DNA of 64,000 bases. Source: Lineus longissimus (lineage: Eukaryota > Nemertea > Pilidiophora > Heteronemertea > Lineidae). The stretch lies in NCBI RefSeq assembly GCF_910592395.1, contig NC_088314.1, positions 16,033,998 to 16,097,997 on the forward strand. Direction: 5' to 3'. Below the pieces are notes generated by a model that did not search any database, was not told the origin of the DNA, and saw nothing but the letters and a program-made list of their open reading frames with translations. This document shows, piece after piece, positions 10,650-21,801 of the stretch; position 1 is the first letter of the stretch, and each line of letters starts with the position of its first letter. Both the position numbers and the translations under genes were made by a program.

Positions 10650-12090
10650 TATGCGGCGTGGGGTGCATTGGTTTTGCGGTAACGGTAGAGTAGCTGTCCG
10701 ACGACGATCTCATGCGGCATATATCTCGCTCCACCTGACTGATCCTGGCTCTCAGTGACGTTGAGTCTTTCTCCATTTCGGGAATGACGCATTGATCAAT
10801 GTTATTCAACTTCTCCATTGTTTCTGCAGTTGTTTTTATGTCCGCATTCATTAGCTTGATATCACTACGGAGTTTGCTTATGCCGGAATCGCGCATATCC
10901 TTAATTCTTTCGCACGAAAGTTTGCATTCTGCAAATTCACCCGGAAGTTTACCAAACATATTGACCTTGCCTAATAATGGGTTGAGCTGATTCGCAAAGT
11001 AAGTCTTTTGTTCAACAAAACGTTTTTTCTAAATTATCAGCTTTTCCCTTTTCTCTCTCTATCGATTTTTTTAAGTTTATCACATCCCTCCTTGAGGAAC
11101 GAATTCTCCTTCGTGAGACTGAGAATATGGTAATCCACATCCTCTTTGAATGATTTGAATTTGCTTAATCCTTCTGAACGGCCTTGCCTCGACTTCTCCA
11201 CGTCCTTCTGCAAGGTAACTATATTTGCGCTATCATTTGCTTCACTTACTAAAATTTCACACTTTTTAAGCACTGTATCAGAATTATCACGCTTTTTCAA
11301 CAGAGTTAAATCTGATTCGGTTCTACGGACTGTTTCGAACAGCTCAGCCAGTTTCGTTTCTGTGTTGGTATTCTGGCCTTTGTTCGGCTATCTTTGTGTT
11401 TAGGCACTCGCCACTGAACGTTCTGCTCCAATCGCCGATGTTTTGTCCAGAGAACTTAAGCCACTTATTGCGGTTTGTTGTGATAGGGCTGATTGACGCT
11501 CGTTGTTGACACTTTCGTCCTCGTTAATGCCTGTAGTTTGAGGTTGTGAAAACATCGTGACGACTCCATCACTATGTTGTTGACTGGACGGTGATCTACC
11601 GTGACTGTAGAAAACTTCTTTCACATCATCGATGGCTGCCCCATCAATGAAAGCCTGTAGCACGTAGCAGTCCTTTGCGAATTTGCATGTTTTGCTGGCA
11701 GCTTTTGTGGTTTTCCTCCTCAACGGTTCTCCCGGGGGACACTCAGTTGGTCGAAGACGCTTAGCTTTTCCACACAACCGTGTTCGATAAAGATCGACCA
11801 TTTGGACGTTTGAGTCCACGATACTTAATAACTTATCAACATAAGAATCTCTAGGAAGATTTATTAGTTCATTGTCGAACCGTTCAGCCCAGGCTTGTCC
11901 TGGGGGTATTGAATCCGTTTCGGAATCTTGCATGCACTTTGTACAACCAAGTGTACATGATGTACAGTTCTGTGTGTACTGCGAGCATTGTTCAGTGTCA
12001 AGGGACTGGGAAGAATTGAACTCCCCTGTTCACCTTCATCCATGGAAAGTTCGTTCGAATTTTCGTCATCTACTGATAGACGTTCACTTT
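10650..12090 (-). pseudogene. LINE ORF1, 5' part (Cys-rich, coiled coil), frameshifted
   Basis: This is the amino-terminal part of the LINE ORF1 whose other half is at 1737-2270. From the 5' side an acidic stretch begins at an ATG near 12043. A Cys-rich cluster with C-x2-C and C-x3-C-x2-C spacings lies just upstream of the ATG at 11933. The ORF 11933-11400 (177 codons) follows. Lys/Glu-rich heptad-like coiled-coil segments are read in shifted frames at 11300-11037 and 10959-10650, up to the Gypsy insertion. At least three frameshifts or stops separate the pieces. ORF1 proteins of this kind coat LINE RNA. The Cys cluster may be a PHD-like finger, but this is not certain. Confidence 0.65.
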
Positions 12091-12210
12091 CTATTGATAT
12101 TTACCTTTGTCTCCTCAGTTTAACAGTTTTACAAGTGTGCCTACAAGGGCAAATATCGGTACATTTCAGCGTTTGTGTAAAGTGTGTCCGTCATCTTGTC
12201 ATTACGTATT

Positions 12211-12295
12211 AGGGTGGCCCATAATTATTTTCCCTCACACAATGGATACACAATAGAATTCTATTGCCCAAAGGAAAATAATTCTGGGTCACCCT
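12211..12295. mobile_element. 85-bp palindromic MITE
   Basis: The ends AGGGTGGCCCATAATTATTT and its near-perfect inverse (AGGGTGACCCAGAATTATTT) fold back over a short loop. The ends resemble Tc1/mariner-related MITEs (CAGGGTG-type, TA target). A TA follows on the right, but the left TA is offset, so the target duplication is not clean. Confidence 0.6.
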
Positions 12296-12488
12296 GTAGA
12301 ACAGATTGTCGTCCGAAATGTCTAGAGTAACCACAGGATAGAAGATACCTGGATGGTATAGCGGTTGGTGATTTTGGTATCTTCTTACGCCTGCGAGTAT
12401 ATTGTCCTGGTGGAATGGCAATCTGAGTTGTCGGAGAAATTTTCCTTTGTTCTGCCTGGTGAATGTCTTGGACGAAGTAAGCTATATC

Positions 12489-13235
12489 TTAGAAGTAGTA
12501 GAAGTGGACACGTTTTTTGTCCATGTACGGTTCAACAAATCGACCCTCTTTTGTGATATGAAGCTGACGGCAGCGTGCAATGCACCTAAGGACGAAAGGT
12601 TGACAACCTATCTTTAAAAATCGACCACCTCCATTGCTCTTTTGATAAACATACACGTATATTACTCGGGAAGAATGAGCTAAGCAAACCACTATAGACC
12701 CTTTATAGTAGTGAACTGAATTGACTCGCACCCGAGAGTTAGGCTTCTGGAACTTGTGCTCAGACATCTTAATGGACTTATTACCTTCGTCGAATTGTAG
12801 CATATGAACCCTAAGATATGTGGCTTCCCCTATACGCACTTCATCGCATAAAAGTAAGCATTTCTCCATCACATCACTGAGGCTTAATCTAACAGGATTG
12901 CGTATCCGCAATTGGATATATCCATTTTTCAAGCGTATCAAATTGCGTTTTATTTGCTGCTGATATAGCTTGATAAGGTAGTGTTTTGGGTGCAAGCAAT
13001 GAACGAAAACAAATCTTTCCATCACACCAATTCTCATGATTTTTCCTGAAATAATGGTTGGTTTTGATTTTCCCGGTCGTGACTTGAATTTGTCAGATTT
13101 TGGAAATACTAGAATACGCCGGGAATCTCCCTCGAGAATATCGACCACACGAATTATATGCTTTCGCATAATAAGGAACATGATATACTGCTTATATTCA
13201 CCAAGCACACTAACACCAAAGCATAGACAGACCAC
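12489..13235 (-). pseudogene. Unrecognised 248-codon open frame, possibly beta-propeller-like
   Basis: There are 248 codons without a stop, rare by chance in this AT-rich sequence, but no ATG context, promoter or splice sites decide its limits. The protein is basic, with no clear signal peptide and no zinc motif. A segment reading SVHYYKGSIVVCLAHSSRVI then YVYVY is reminiscent of a blade of an NHL/WD-type propeller with its hydrophobic-strand rhythm, nothing more. It lies alone between a MITE and the Kolobok-like element. It could be an internal exon of a host gene, a decayed TE gene, or chance. No function is assigned. Confidence 0.3.
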
Positions 13236-13818
13236 TTTTCGAGAAATTTGAAGTTGCCCATTTTTTGGGTCAGCTTTGAATGTAAAGCAGAACTTTTTAT
13301 ATGTATCGACATTACATCGAATTTGAACTGTTAGGTAATTGTGATAGGTGTGAATGTCTTGACTAATCCCTGCGTTATTCTCATATGCGTAGCAGTGCCT
13401 GTATGTAGGCGTCTTAACTGGACGTGATTCCTAAAAAAGCCAACGTTCAATTTACTAAATGTGGCGCGCTGTGTTGTAGAACAGATTCTGTATTATTCTT
13501 TTCTTTAACATGTTTAAAGGCCATATATCAAGGTTTTTTGCCATTTTCTGCTGTAAGACGATTTCAAAAGTGTACCTAACACTTTATATAATACAGAAAA
13601 CCAAATGCAATTAGCTCCATCCATTTTGAAGATATAGCCAATTATGTGTTTGACAACTTGATTACCTAATCAGGCTAGCAACTGGCTTGTTAGAGCCAGG
13701 CGGCGGGTTCAGCAAAAGTTGTGATGTAGATCAGGTTATCTGTACATGTCATGCAATCATAAAAGCAGGAGGGCCTTAATTAATTATGCTCACCTGGAAG
13801 TAATGTGTTTCATTCACT

Positions 13819-14124
13819 ATGGTGTATTGTGTGGCTCCGAATTGTGTCAAGGATAGCACAAAGAACAATCGAATGACGGATGGGACCCATTTTCATGAAT
13901 TTCCAAAGCCAGTTGAACGAGAGAGGAGGAAGCTGTGGATTCGGAAGTGCAAACGTTTGGAGTGTTGGAAGCCTGGGCATTCGGCAAAACTTTGCAGTGA
14001 TCACTTTATCGATACGGATTATCACATGAAGCCGGATATCTGCATCCAACTGAATATTAAATGCCACTTGTTAAAAACAGCTGTTCCAACCATGTCAATT
14101 GCATTTAATGCCCGAGGCTGCTGA
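13819..14124 (+). CDS. THAP-domain zinc-finger protein
   Basis: The ORF codes for 101 residues made almost entirely of one THAP (C2CH) DNA-binding domain. The ATG is chosen because the domain starts right behind it. The first Cys pair is YCVAPNC, the conserved FHEFPK box and the Trp of LWIRKC follow, then the C-x2-H half LCSDHF, and finally a terminal AVPTM corresponding to the AVPTIF signature. All metal ligands are present. THAP domains bind DNA and are found in P-element and Kolobok transposases as well as host factors. Here the gene lies within TTAA-flanked inverted repeats, so a transposon origin is inferred. The stop comes soon after the domain, so the rest may be spliced on or lost. 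Confidence 0.8.
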   Translation: MVYCVAPNCVKDSTKNNRMTDGTHFHEFPKPVERERRKLWIRKCKRLECWKPGHSAKLCSDHFIDTDYHMKPDICIQLNIKCHLLKTAVPTMSIAFNARGC

Positions 14125-14518
14125 GGTCGGTTGTTATACATAATGTGTAGGCCCTATTGGGGCCTGTGATACCGCATAGTGTCTTCTTGTGTTCCAGCCA
14201 TAGCAAGGTGACAGCGACACAGGTCAGTGTCAGTGACAGCCACTGTCAATGACAGATTATTGTCATCTGACATCTAGGCCTATCTAACGTTGCACGGCAT
14301 TATATCGTCACGTCAAGATGATTGTGCATAATACCGTCACTTTTCAATAGTAGTTCAGCGTCATGACATAACTGGCGATACAACACTGACGAGGCGAAAC
14401 AATATTGTGCAACATTAGTCTGTTCAAAAATCATACATGTTATGCATCTGCAACCGTCTATCAATGTCTTCTTTGCTATATCGGCAGGTCTGCCATGCAA
14501 ATTGATGAACCACAAATT

Positions 14519-14671
14519 CTAATCACTTTCGTCCGAATGATCACTCTCATTATGATCTAGTGATATTAATGGCTCGAACATGTACGGCTCAACGTTTAAA
14601 TATCCTTCTGTATCGACCAAAACATCCTCAAATTCACTGCTGTCACTCTCTGAACTGTATGCGGAAGCCAT
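14519..14671 (-). CDS. Acidic Ser-rich 50-residue ORF within the THAP element
   Basis: A minus-strand ATG at 14671 opens 50 codons to a TAG at 14519. The peptide is Ser/Glu/Asp-rich at both ends around a central YLNVEPYMFEPLISLD. The pattern of acidic start plus PYxFEP recalls the first exon of TE-linked P2RX7-tail-like proteins in aquatic invertebrates (memory only, low certainty). It faces away from the THAP gene, so the element would have two divergently transcribed genes. Later exons were not found. Confidence 0.35.
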   Translation of the reverse strand: MASAYSSESDSSEFEDVLVDTEGYLNVEPYMFEPLISLDHNESDHSDESD

Positions 14672-15050
14672 CTTGCTTTGTTCTGACTGACCTGATCTAC
14701 GTCATCAAAAAATCCCTAGCGGCCACATGTGGAACTAATCTAAAGTTGTGTGTGGTGGGAAATTCAAATAGTTTAAAATTGAAAATTGAAATAACTAAAT
14801 AATGACTTTATTATTAGAATTTTTTAATGTCTGGGATCTTGTTTTTTTAACCCTAAACATATTTCATGAGTATCAAGCATGTTTTCAAACCTTGATATAT
14901 GGCCTTTAAAGGAAAGGGCGGCTCATTATTGCAGTATGTTTGTTCTTCTTCTGGTTCATCAGTAAACTATTTTTCTGGACGTGTTTGATGCTTTTCCAAT
15001 TTTGTTTCACCACTTAGATAGTAGAAAAACACGTAATCTGGTATTTTCAG

Positions 15051-15650
15051 TACGCGCATGACCTTTCCCGCCACGTGAGTGCAAGCCGAGATCCGAGTTC
15101 ACTCCGTGCTCTAAATGACATTCTTGCCAACGTACGCGTAACCTCATCTCGATCTGGATGGGAAAACACGGACACTTTACGACATTGGCTGCGAGACGTC
15201 TTTATCCCGTATATTGACGACAGCCCAAACGACATCTTGCTTCTTGTGGACAGGTTCCGTCTTCATCAGGCAGAGGAGTTCTACGAACCACTTGTTGAAG
15301 CTGGAATTCTGCTGGATTATATCCTAGCTACCGGTTAGTGTACTTCTTTGGTACAGCCTCTGGACCTTACAATTATGAGAGCTTGTTTAAGCCCTAATAA
15401 CTGGAAACAATTGAAGATAGCAAATACTGACAATGGCGGAAACTGTGATCAAGTGTCATTGCAGTCGGTTGTAACTATTGTTAGTCGAGCATGGAATGCA
15501 GTGGCCTCTATATCCGCGACCAAGGCTTTTCTAGTGGCCGGATTGACACCTGAGATTGATGGACATTACCGTGATGAAAACGGAGATGACTTTCTTTTGA
15601 GGTTAGACGAACTGTCCGACTATGAAATGGGGAATGACAATGTTAATTAG
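15051..15650 (+). pseudogene. pogo-like transposase fragment, DDE half
   Basis: A possible splice acceptor (TTTTCAG at 15044-15050) opens a frame that codes the C-terminal half of a pogo/Fot1-type DDE transposase: DNVRV-like lead-in LANVRVTSSRSGW, the second catalytic Asp in LLLVDRFRLHQ, and QPLDLTIM holding the third. A TAG at 15336-15338 with about two extra codons, just before CTSLVQPLD, breaks it. The tail is acidic (ENGDDFLL). The closest relative in the window is the copy at 17069-18422. The N-terminal half is missing. Confidence 0.75.
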
Positions 15651-15884
15651 GAAGAAAATTAGTAGAAACACGGTTTCGTTATGCTTGAAACACCACAAAA
15701 ATAATCAATCTAGTTGAAAATGTTACTTGTGAAATTACATTTTATCATTTAGGTTTGTACGGTGAGATTTCTTTAGGCTCACCCCTTACAATGAGTGTTT
15801 ACCTTTCACTACACTGCTTTGAAAGTGATCTGAGTTCACAAAGCACTGACATACCTGGGAAATATTCAACATATCACAAAATCA

Positions 15885-16005
15885 GTTGTCAGAGATCACC
15901 ACAACACTGAGTAATATCGAACAGATCAAATTGACAGCCGTTCGATTGTCAGAGATCACAGCAACACTGTGTAATGTCGAACATATTTCAGGTTTCCTGC
16001 AGTTC
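15885..16005. repeat. 60-bp tandem repeat, about two copies
   Basis: The phrase TTGTCAGAGATCAC...CAACACTG.GTAAT.TCGAACA recurs exactly 60 bp apart (15885 and 15945), with a third decayed start near 16005. It lies just outside the left arm of the inverted repeat flanking the pogo-like copy. Confidence 0.65.
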
Positions 16006-16035
16006 GATTGGTAAGTCATGGATAGACTTTGCATT

Positions 16036-16065
16036 ACTTTACTTTCGGCTGTCTATGGTCCCTTC
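16036..16065 (+). repeat. Left arm of 30-bp perfect inverted repeat
   Basis: ACTTTACTTTCGGCTGTCTA... is repeated in perfect inverse at 18701-18730, 2.7 kb away. The pair encloses the small TIR element and the pogo-like transposase. They may be subterminal repeats of that element, but no CAGT-type pogo end is seen beside them. Confidence 0.7.
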
Positions 16066-16320
16066 CGGATATTCATGGTAGAATTTATGCCTTGCCTCCA
16101 AGAATAACTACACAAAGAAAGATTCTATTCAATAAAATTGACCAATAGGCTGTGTTGCAATCTGTTTGCACTGGTACTCACGATGAAGGCCTGAGTTCAC
16201 ACAGCCCCACATTGTCAATTTCATTGTGGACCATTCAAGAATTACCGCCGTAAAATGGCATGGTTTATACAGGGTGTACCAGAAAAAAAGCATCTTGCTA
16301 TCATTCGACAAAAACACTGT

Positions 16321-16800
16321 GGGCCGATTTCACAAATGGTGTTTAAGACTTAGACGCGTGTAACTTCGTATATCAATCAATCAATCATTTAAGATTTAGG
16401 GTGCCTATATCCACTGCCAGTGATCAGAGACACCGTAGCTCCAATTCGGTACGGTACATTTCACAACATTTTCGTGCTCTTGAAGGCAGGGACACTATCG
16501 ATGGCGCGAAGTTTTTGTGGTAAGTTGTTCCACACTCGTGGTGCAGCACACTGAAAGGCCCCTTTCTCTCAGCAACAACTCCCCTGATGAACGCAGAGAT
16601 CTGGATGACACACACCTAGTGAGGAGCTCCACAAGGTATCCTGGCGCAAGACCATGCAAACATTTGAAAGTCAGTGGGAGGACTTTAAATTATATCCGTC
16701 TCGCGACTGGCAACCGGTGAAGTTCACGCAGAATGCACGGTGGAAGTGCATTTAAAGTGAAGTCACACGCGTCTAAGTCTACTTTGATGAAATCGGCCCT
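16321..16800. mobile_element. TIR element enclosing a LINE 3' tail
   Basis: GGGCCGATTTCA-type arms of about 41-46 bp (16321-16366 and 16759-16799) share GACTTAGACGCGTGT. Almost all of the interior (about 16378-16740) is the reverse complement of a LINE 3' end. No target duplication was confirmed. Either a LINE inserted in a palindromic MITE, or the arms captured a LINE tail. Confidence 0.55.
16378..16740 (-). pseudogene. LINE RT C-terminus with (TGAT)n tail
   Basis: Read on the minus strand, the sequence begins LHRLPVARRI, continues through LTFKCLHGLAPGYLVELLT and SRSLRSSGELL, then shifts frame into CAAPRVWNNLPQKLRAID and SVPAFKSTKML. This is the conserved thumb and C-terminal end of L2/CR1-type LINE reverse transcriptases, where the WNxLP motif is diagnostic. 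It ends in ATGATTGATTGATTGAT, a short-tandem tail of the sort these LINEs carry. One in-frame stop and one frameshift show it is dead. Confidence 0.75.
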
Positions 16801-17068
16801 GGAAGTTTATGTGGTTTGTACGACGGAATTTTTCGGCCGTCCCTGTATATGAATATTCGGTGCATTATCTGCGGATATTGGTCTGAGCTGATTGGTGAAA
16901 TTAACACACTGAAGTGTGATTCACAACTTTTGTGGCATGCGATATAAAATGACGACACGGCACTTTGTCATGAAGTTGTCAATTTCTCTCTGGTCGAGTC
17001 TTCGTGGCCATCCTAGGCCTATGAAAATGAGGTCGATGGCCATTTCCATCTCAGTTTGTCCGTCAAAT

Positions 17069-18422
17069 ATGGATCAGCAAGAACCCCTACGAAAACGGCG
17101 AAGGAGCTACTCGGTTCGTGAGAAAATTGCTTATCTGCGGGATCTAGAGGCAGCTCTCCTCAATGGCACAGTCGACAGGATGAGCGAGTTTGCGCATCAC
17201 TACAAGATCCCAGTGTCAACCTGAAGAAGTGGGACCTTCAAGACCTGGAGCGAAAGGCAGGTGAAGGTCGCGGCGACGACAGAACCTCTAAAGAGCGACA
17301 AGTTGGTATTTGGCCCGAGGTAGAGGACGACTTGTATCAAGTCGGTTACAGCAGCAACGGGAGATGAGGCTACCAGTCGCAGTCCAAGACATTCAAGAAC
17401 GAGCCCTGACCATTTTTGAAGACTGGTGGAATGCGTTACCACACGAGCTGAGACAAGACGTTATCCAGGCCAGACTGACACTCCACCAATTCAACGCATC
17501 CGCTGGCTGGGTAGAGGGATTCATGACAAGAAAGAAGATAGCCCTCCGAAAGGCGAATAAAAACACCACCACTCTCCCAGCTGATGCCGCCCATCAGGTC
17601 CAGGTATTTCGCGACAATGTGATGCAAACTATCCAGCATTTGGAGATTGCCATGAGGTTGCTGCTAAACATGGACCAGACGTTCGCACTATTTGAGTATC
17701 GACCAATGTATACTGTCAATGACAAGTGAGCGAAGTCAGTGGATGTACGTACATCGAGATCAAACACAAAACTGGGCTGCACCGTTAGTCTAACCATCAG
17801 TGCGACGGGATGGAAGGCACCGGCACACGTCACCTTTCCAAGAAGAGGGTTCGTACGACAGCTCGATCACCTGCAGGAGGATGACGACTTGCCAGCAAAT
17901 CTCATTGTGACGTCCTCTGCTACCGGTTGGATGAGACGGGAGACAGCCCGTCATTGGTCAGACCAAGTATTGGAGCCATACGTCACCCCAGAGAACGATG
18001 AGCGATTCCTTCTAATAGTAGATAGATATCGTGTGCACCGCACAGAGGAATTCGGCCAGCGAATTACGGAACTGGGAGGGATACTCGATTTTATTCCAGC
18101 CGGCTGCACATCCTTGGCCCAACCCCTCGATCTGACTGTTATGAAGTCGTTCAAAAGCAACATGAAAAAGAAGTGGAAGGCCTGGAAACAAGAAAACACG
18201 GACGATGCAGGACGCTGTGAACGCATTGGGTTACGTAACGTGGTCAACATCATCAGTCAAGCCTGGGAATCTGTACCTGTACAAGTGGTAGAAAACGGAT
18301 TTGAAACGGCTTTCAGAGCAGCAGCGGTAGACGCAGGACCAATTCAAGAGCTGGACGATGAGGAGGACGAACCAGGACTCGAATTCTTAAACATCCAGGG
18401 GGATGAAATAGAAATAGAATAA
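17069..18422 (+). pseudogene. pogo-like transposase, near full length, frameshifted
   Basis: The transposase reads in order: a psq-type helix-turn-helix (SYSVREKIAYLRDLEAALL), a frameshift at about 17219, a second shift near 17335, a CENP-B-type second DNA-binding domain (RALTIFEDWWNALP), then the DDE core with NMDQTF (Asp1), LLIVDRYRVH (Asp2) and QPLDLTVMKSF (Asp3). Asp2 and Asp3 are separated by 35 residues, the DDxD spacing of pogo/Tigger/Fot1. A TGA at 17727-17729 interrupts the core after VNDK. The acidic C-terminus ends at 18422. All three catalytic acids survive but the frame does not. The gene sits inside the 30-bp inverted repeat pair at 16036/18701. Confidence 0.85.
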
Positions 18423-18700
18423 ATAGTATTTTACTTGGTGGTAAAAAATCTGGGATGATCTTTTGAACTACCCGGTATAACGCTCTTTCATTTCAACGAA
18501 ATCAGTCTGTAGGCCTATCGCTCATCAAACCGATCAGTTTCAAAATGATCACAGTCGGTGACTCGGATCACTGCTCTCAGTTGTACCATTCGGACAATCG
18601 GTTAAACAACTTCATTATTCCCCACCTTTCAGAGAACCAGCCAGTCGTATTGAAAGGCCTTCAACTTGGCCAGTGCATACGTAATGAATTGGTATTTAAT

Positions 18701-18730
18701 GAAGGGACCATAGACAGCCGAAAGTAAAGT
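18701..18730 (-). repeat. Right arm of 30-bp perfect inverted repeat
   Basis: This is the exact inverse of 16036-16065; see that entry. Confidence 0.7.
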
Positions 18731-19754
18731 ATATACAACTATACGCCTTTTTATCATTATTTCGCCAGATGATGTATTTGTTTGGATATAAACTATGTAC
18801 GTTAACATTTCTATGGTCTCATTAGGGAGTTTTTCCCGAATATACGCGATGATGACGTGTCCCGTCAACAGGATGCAACATCTATTTTAAAATGCGTTTC
18901 CAATGTGATTGCATGATGATAACTCATTTGTGTGTCGTATATCACTGGAAACGCCTGATTTCCCTCTTTTTCTGCAGGATGTTTACTCTGGCATTTTATT
19001 TCTTTAAATAAATCATAAGCGTCGCATTGGTCCTAGCTCTGTTCAGCATCCCAAATGGCAATATTGCCGATTGGGCCGGACAATCACGGAAAAATTTTAC
19101 ATTTCCTCTTGGATAATTCTTACAGTGACCATTCTCCCGTGAAAGATGCTACACAAAATAAAATCGAGGGTCAAGCATTGAACTTTTGAGATACATTGAA
19201 TTTTGCACAAAACAGCGAAAAACGCATCAACTGGCACGGGACGGCATTTCAACACAGGCCCGACGCACATCCCAAGTTCAGCGTACACATACGTTAGCAA
19301 CAGCAGTTAAGTGCGCAGTTTCTTGTTAGCCGTCTATTGAGTAGCGCTCAAGGTTTCAGAACTCCAAATAACACGTCTTTGTCAAAACGACTGCTAAACC
19401 AACACTGGCATACACTGAGGACCAAGAAATTAATGTTATTTTCGAACCTACGGTTAGGGTTGTGTGTGGTTGGCGAGCATGAATACAAAAAAAACTCCCT
19501 AATGAGATCTTATAGGCTGATGATTATCTGAAAACCATATTCCTATCTATATGAAAAGTGAAACAATTGACAAACTGTTCTATCAAAAGACAGAAAAAGG
19601 TTAAATATATAGTCTCCGTGTGAAAATTACAAAATGAAGGTGAAGGATTAGAGAGAATGCTATATGAAGTTGGCATCTAAAAGTCAGTGAGTCACTCCCG
19701 AGTACACATTTATTACAAAGCAGCCCGAGTCTAAAAGTGTAGCAATAGATTCTT
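18731..19754. other. Intergenic, nothing recognised
   Basis: AT-rich sequence with short unrelated open frames only. No repeat or coding signal was seen. Confidence 0.6.
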
Positions 19755-20550
19755 TTTGATATCGGTACGTGCTATCATATGATAGATATACCTACCACGC
19801 CAGTCTTGTGGATATCGATAAACTCTATCATATGACCATCTCGACGCTCAATGTATTGACATTGTTAATCTTTGCAGACAACGCGCGTCAATCCCTTGAC
19901 GAACAGTACAGCATGAATTATGCAATCTAATTCAAACGAAGTTGTTCGGCTATTACTCACTCATTAACGGTATCATGGTAACAAGTTAGTGGGATGCCAT
20001 TGACCTTCGCTACTCCATCAGCAGTCTGATATCTTGGCAAGTGTAGTTTTTTTGTCTCATTCAAAAACCACAATATGCCTTGAATTGAAACTTATAAAGT
20101 GTCTAGAAAAGAAGGGCAAACCCGGAGACGTTGTTTTAAAATCAAGTTCATAGCTCAGTGACCGTGGGAAGTGAGGTCTATGTGGCCGAAAAACGGGTGT
20201 ACCATATATATGCTGCTTTACATACCGTATACAGATCAAATTTGGGTGATGTGCACCGTAAGGTGAAGCGCGCGATAAACAGAAAAATGACAGGTATTTC
20301 TTCAGTGGTATGGACGGAGGTTACGGAGACAATATCACTGATATTTTCCGACCTCGTCAGTCCTGTCGGTATCGGTACACTCTGTCATACGATAGATATA
20401 CTGACCTCGCCAGGACATCGATTCACTCTATCATTGGACATTTTTTCGACCTCTATTATAGGACAGATTTCCCGACCTCTACAGCCTTGTGGATATCTCT
20501 ACATGTACACTCGCTCATAAGACCGATTTATCCACCGCGCCAGTCCAGTG
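19755..20550. repeat. Degenerate repeat with ATCGGTAC..CTCTATCATA..GATAGATATAC words
   Basis: Two clusters (19755-19850 and 20335-20550) share phrases such as GATATCGGTAC, TATCATACGATAGATATAC, CGCCAGTC(T/C)TGTGGATA and TCGACCTC. They read as a decayed tandem or dispersed repeat with many palindromic TATC/GATA words. In the second cluster the units are roughly 60-70 bp apart. Confidence 0.5.
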
Positions 20551-20566
20551 GATAACTCAAACGTAC

Positions 20567-20899
20567 CTTCTCCATGTCACGCTGGTACATTCTGTACTGT
20601 CCTCCACGCGACACCTTTCCATAGGAAAAACATTTGGACTGCACCGGCCTATAATTAGAGCTACACTGGCAGGTTTTGCTTCGTTTACCGAAATTATACT
20701 TTACTAAGGTGAGGTCATGAAGAGCTACTAGGCAACTTTTGGCGCATTCCAGGAGAGATCTATCTTGATTTCGCTGAGCAAAATCCGGAAAGGACATCAG
20801 TTTATTTTTCCCAACTAGAATAAATTTGTAGTTGGTAGCTTTCACCAGCGTTGCAATTAACAGAGCAAGTAAGCCCACAATTTTTTGCAAGTTGTCCAT
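20567..20899 (-). CDS. First exon of a secreted, PAN/apple-like protein (possible host gene)
   Basis: A minus-strand ATG at 20899 starts a clear signal peptide (hydrophobic core VGLLALLIATLV, likely cleavage after KATNY). The mature part has SLLECAKSCLVALHDLTLVK followed by KTCQCSSNY and a further Cys, the spacing of a PAN/apple-type disulfide domain. The frame meets a strong splice donor, GAGAAG|GTACGT, with the exon ending at 20567 in phase 0. Reading on only adds 16 intronic residues. No downstream exon is evident at lower coordinates, where degenerate repeats fill the presumed intron. It carries no TE signature, so it is the best host-gene candidate in the window. Ligand and tissue role are unknown. 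Confidence 0.55.
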
Positions 20900-21801
20900 G
20901 TTAGAGTAATATAAATTTGATCAAGCCTCGGGTCTCTTTTACGCATTCGTGGTTAAAATCCTATTCAGCATTGTACGATAATCATACAAGAAACGGTATT
21001 AACAAGACTCCTGAAAAATTCGTAGAGATGACCCTAATTTCGCCAATTTGTTTTCCTAATTGTAAACGAATTTGTATGGGACCGTCTATGACTCGTATCT
21101 GGATTTTCGACTTGAGACGGTATATTCTCCGACATGGTCGTGTCGTTTTGGTGAAATTAGAATGGTCGTAAAGTGATGGCGCAGACTCAGAGAAGCTAAC
21201 ATTTATACTCTTCACCCTGCTTTACCACGATGACTACGTACATGCAACACATTCCTCAGACCGACTCATGCCGCCTGGCTTGTCATCAGCTGCTGTACAT
21301 GTGAGTCGATTTCAATTGTTTTCGAGTAAGAAGGAATGGCTGTGCTTGATTGATTTTAGGAAATCTGATTGAATTGAATTGCGCAGGCCTATTGAGCACT
21401 ATTGTAAACATACAAATTATGTTATGTACGGTATTCGTTAATCTTTTTGTCACCTTCCGTTCTTTTGTTATAGGCACACCACAATGTAATCGATTATTAC
21501 ATGAATAAAGATACATAATAATATATCATTCATCATTCATATTTTACCCTAAAACAAGAAAACGTATTTGGAATAGGCTACTCTCTATATAGATTTATCT
21601 GAAGGACTAATAGTTGTATGATGTGATACTTTTATTAATACATGTTTTGATAATTATGTTTATTAAAATCTGAAAGTTTTGGGATATTTTTCATTTTCTA
21701 TCTTCTATAAAAGTACACCGAAATATTTTCAACGAAATGTACTTTTAAAAACATTACCAACTTATATCATTGAAAATATTCATCTGATTGTGAGTGAATA
21801 T
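20900..21801. other. Possible upstream region of the secreted-protein exon
   Basis: About 0.9 kb, AT-rich, without a recognisable gene. It would contain the promoter of the minus-strand exon at 20567-20899 if that gene is real. No confident core promoter element could be picked. Confidence 0.4.

Larger units (their letters stand above)
13518..14905. mobile_element. Kolobok-like DNA transposon remnant with THAP gene
   Basis: A 1,388-bp segment lies between 20-bp TIRs (AGGCCATATATCAAGGTTT-like) that are perfect over TTTAAAGGCCATATATCAAG on both sides. TTAA abuts both ends (13514-13517, 14906-14909). TTAA targets, AGG-type termini and a THAP-encoding gene together fit the Kolobok superfamily as I remember it; piggyBac also uses TTAA but lacks THAP. 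Inside are two divergent short genes, THAP on the plus strand and an acidic protein on the minus strand. No DDE transposase body is visible, so it is a deletion derivative. Confidence 0.6.

Noticed and set aside
13513-14910. Assigning the THAP element to P-element or piggyBac
   Set aside because: P elements make 8-bp duplications, which are not seen. piggyBac shares TTAA but is not known to carry THAP. Kolobok fits better, although without a DDE gene it is not proven.
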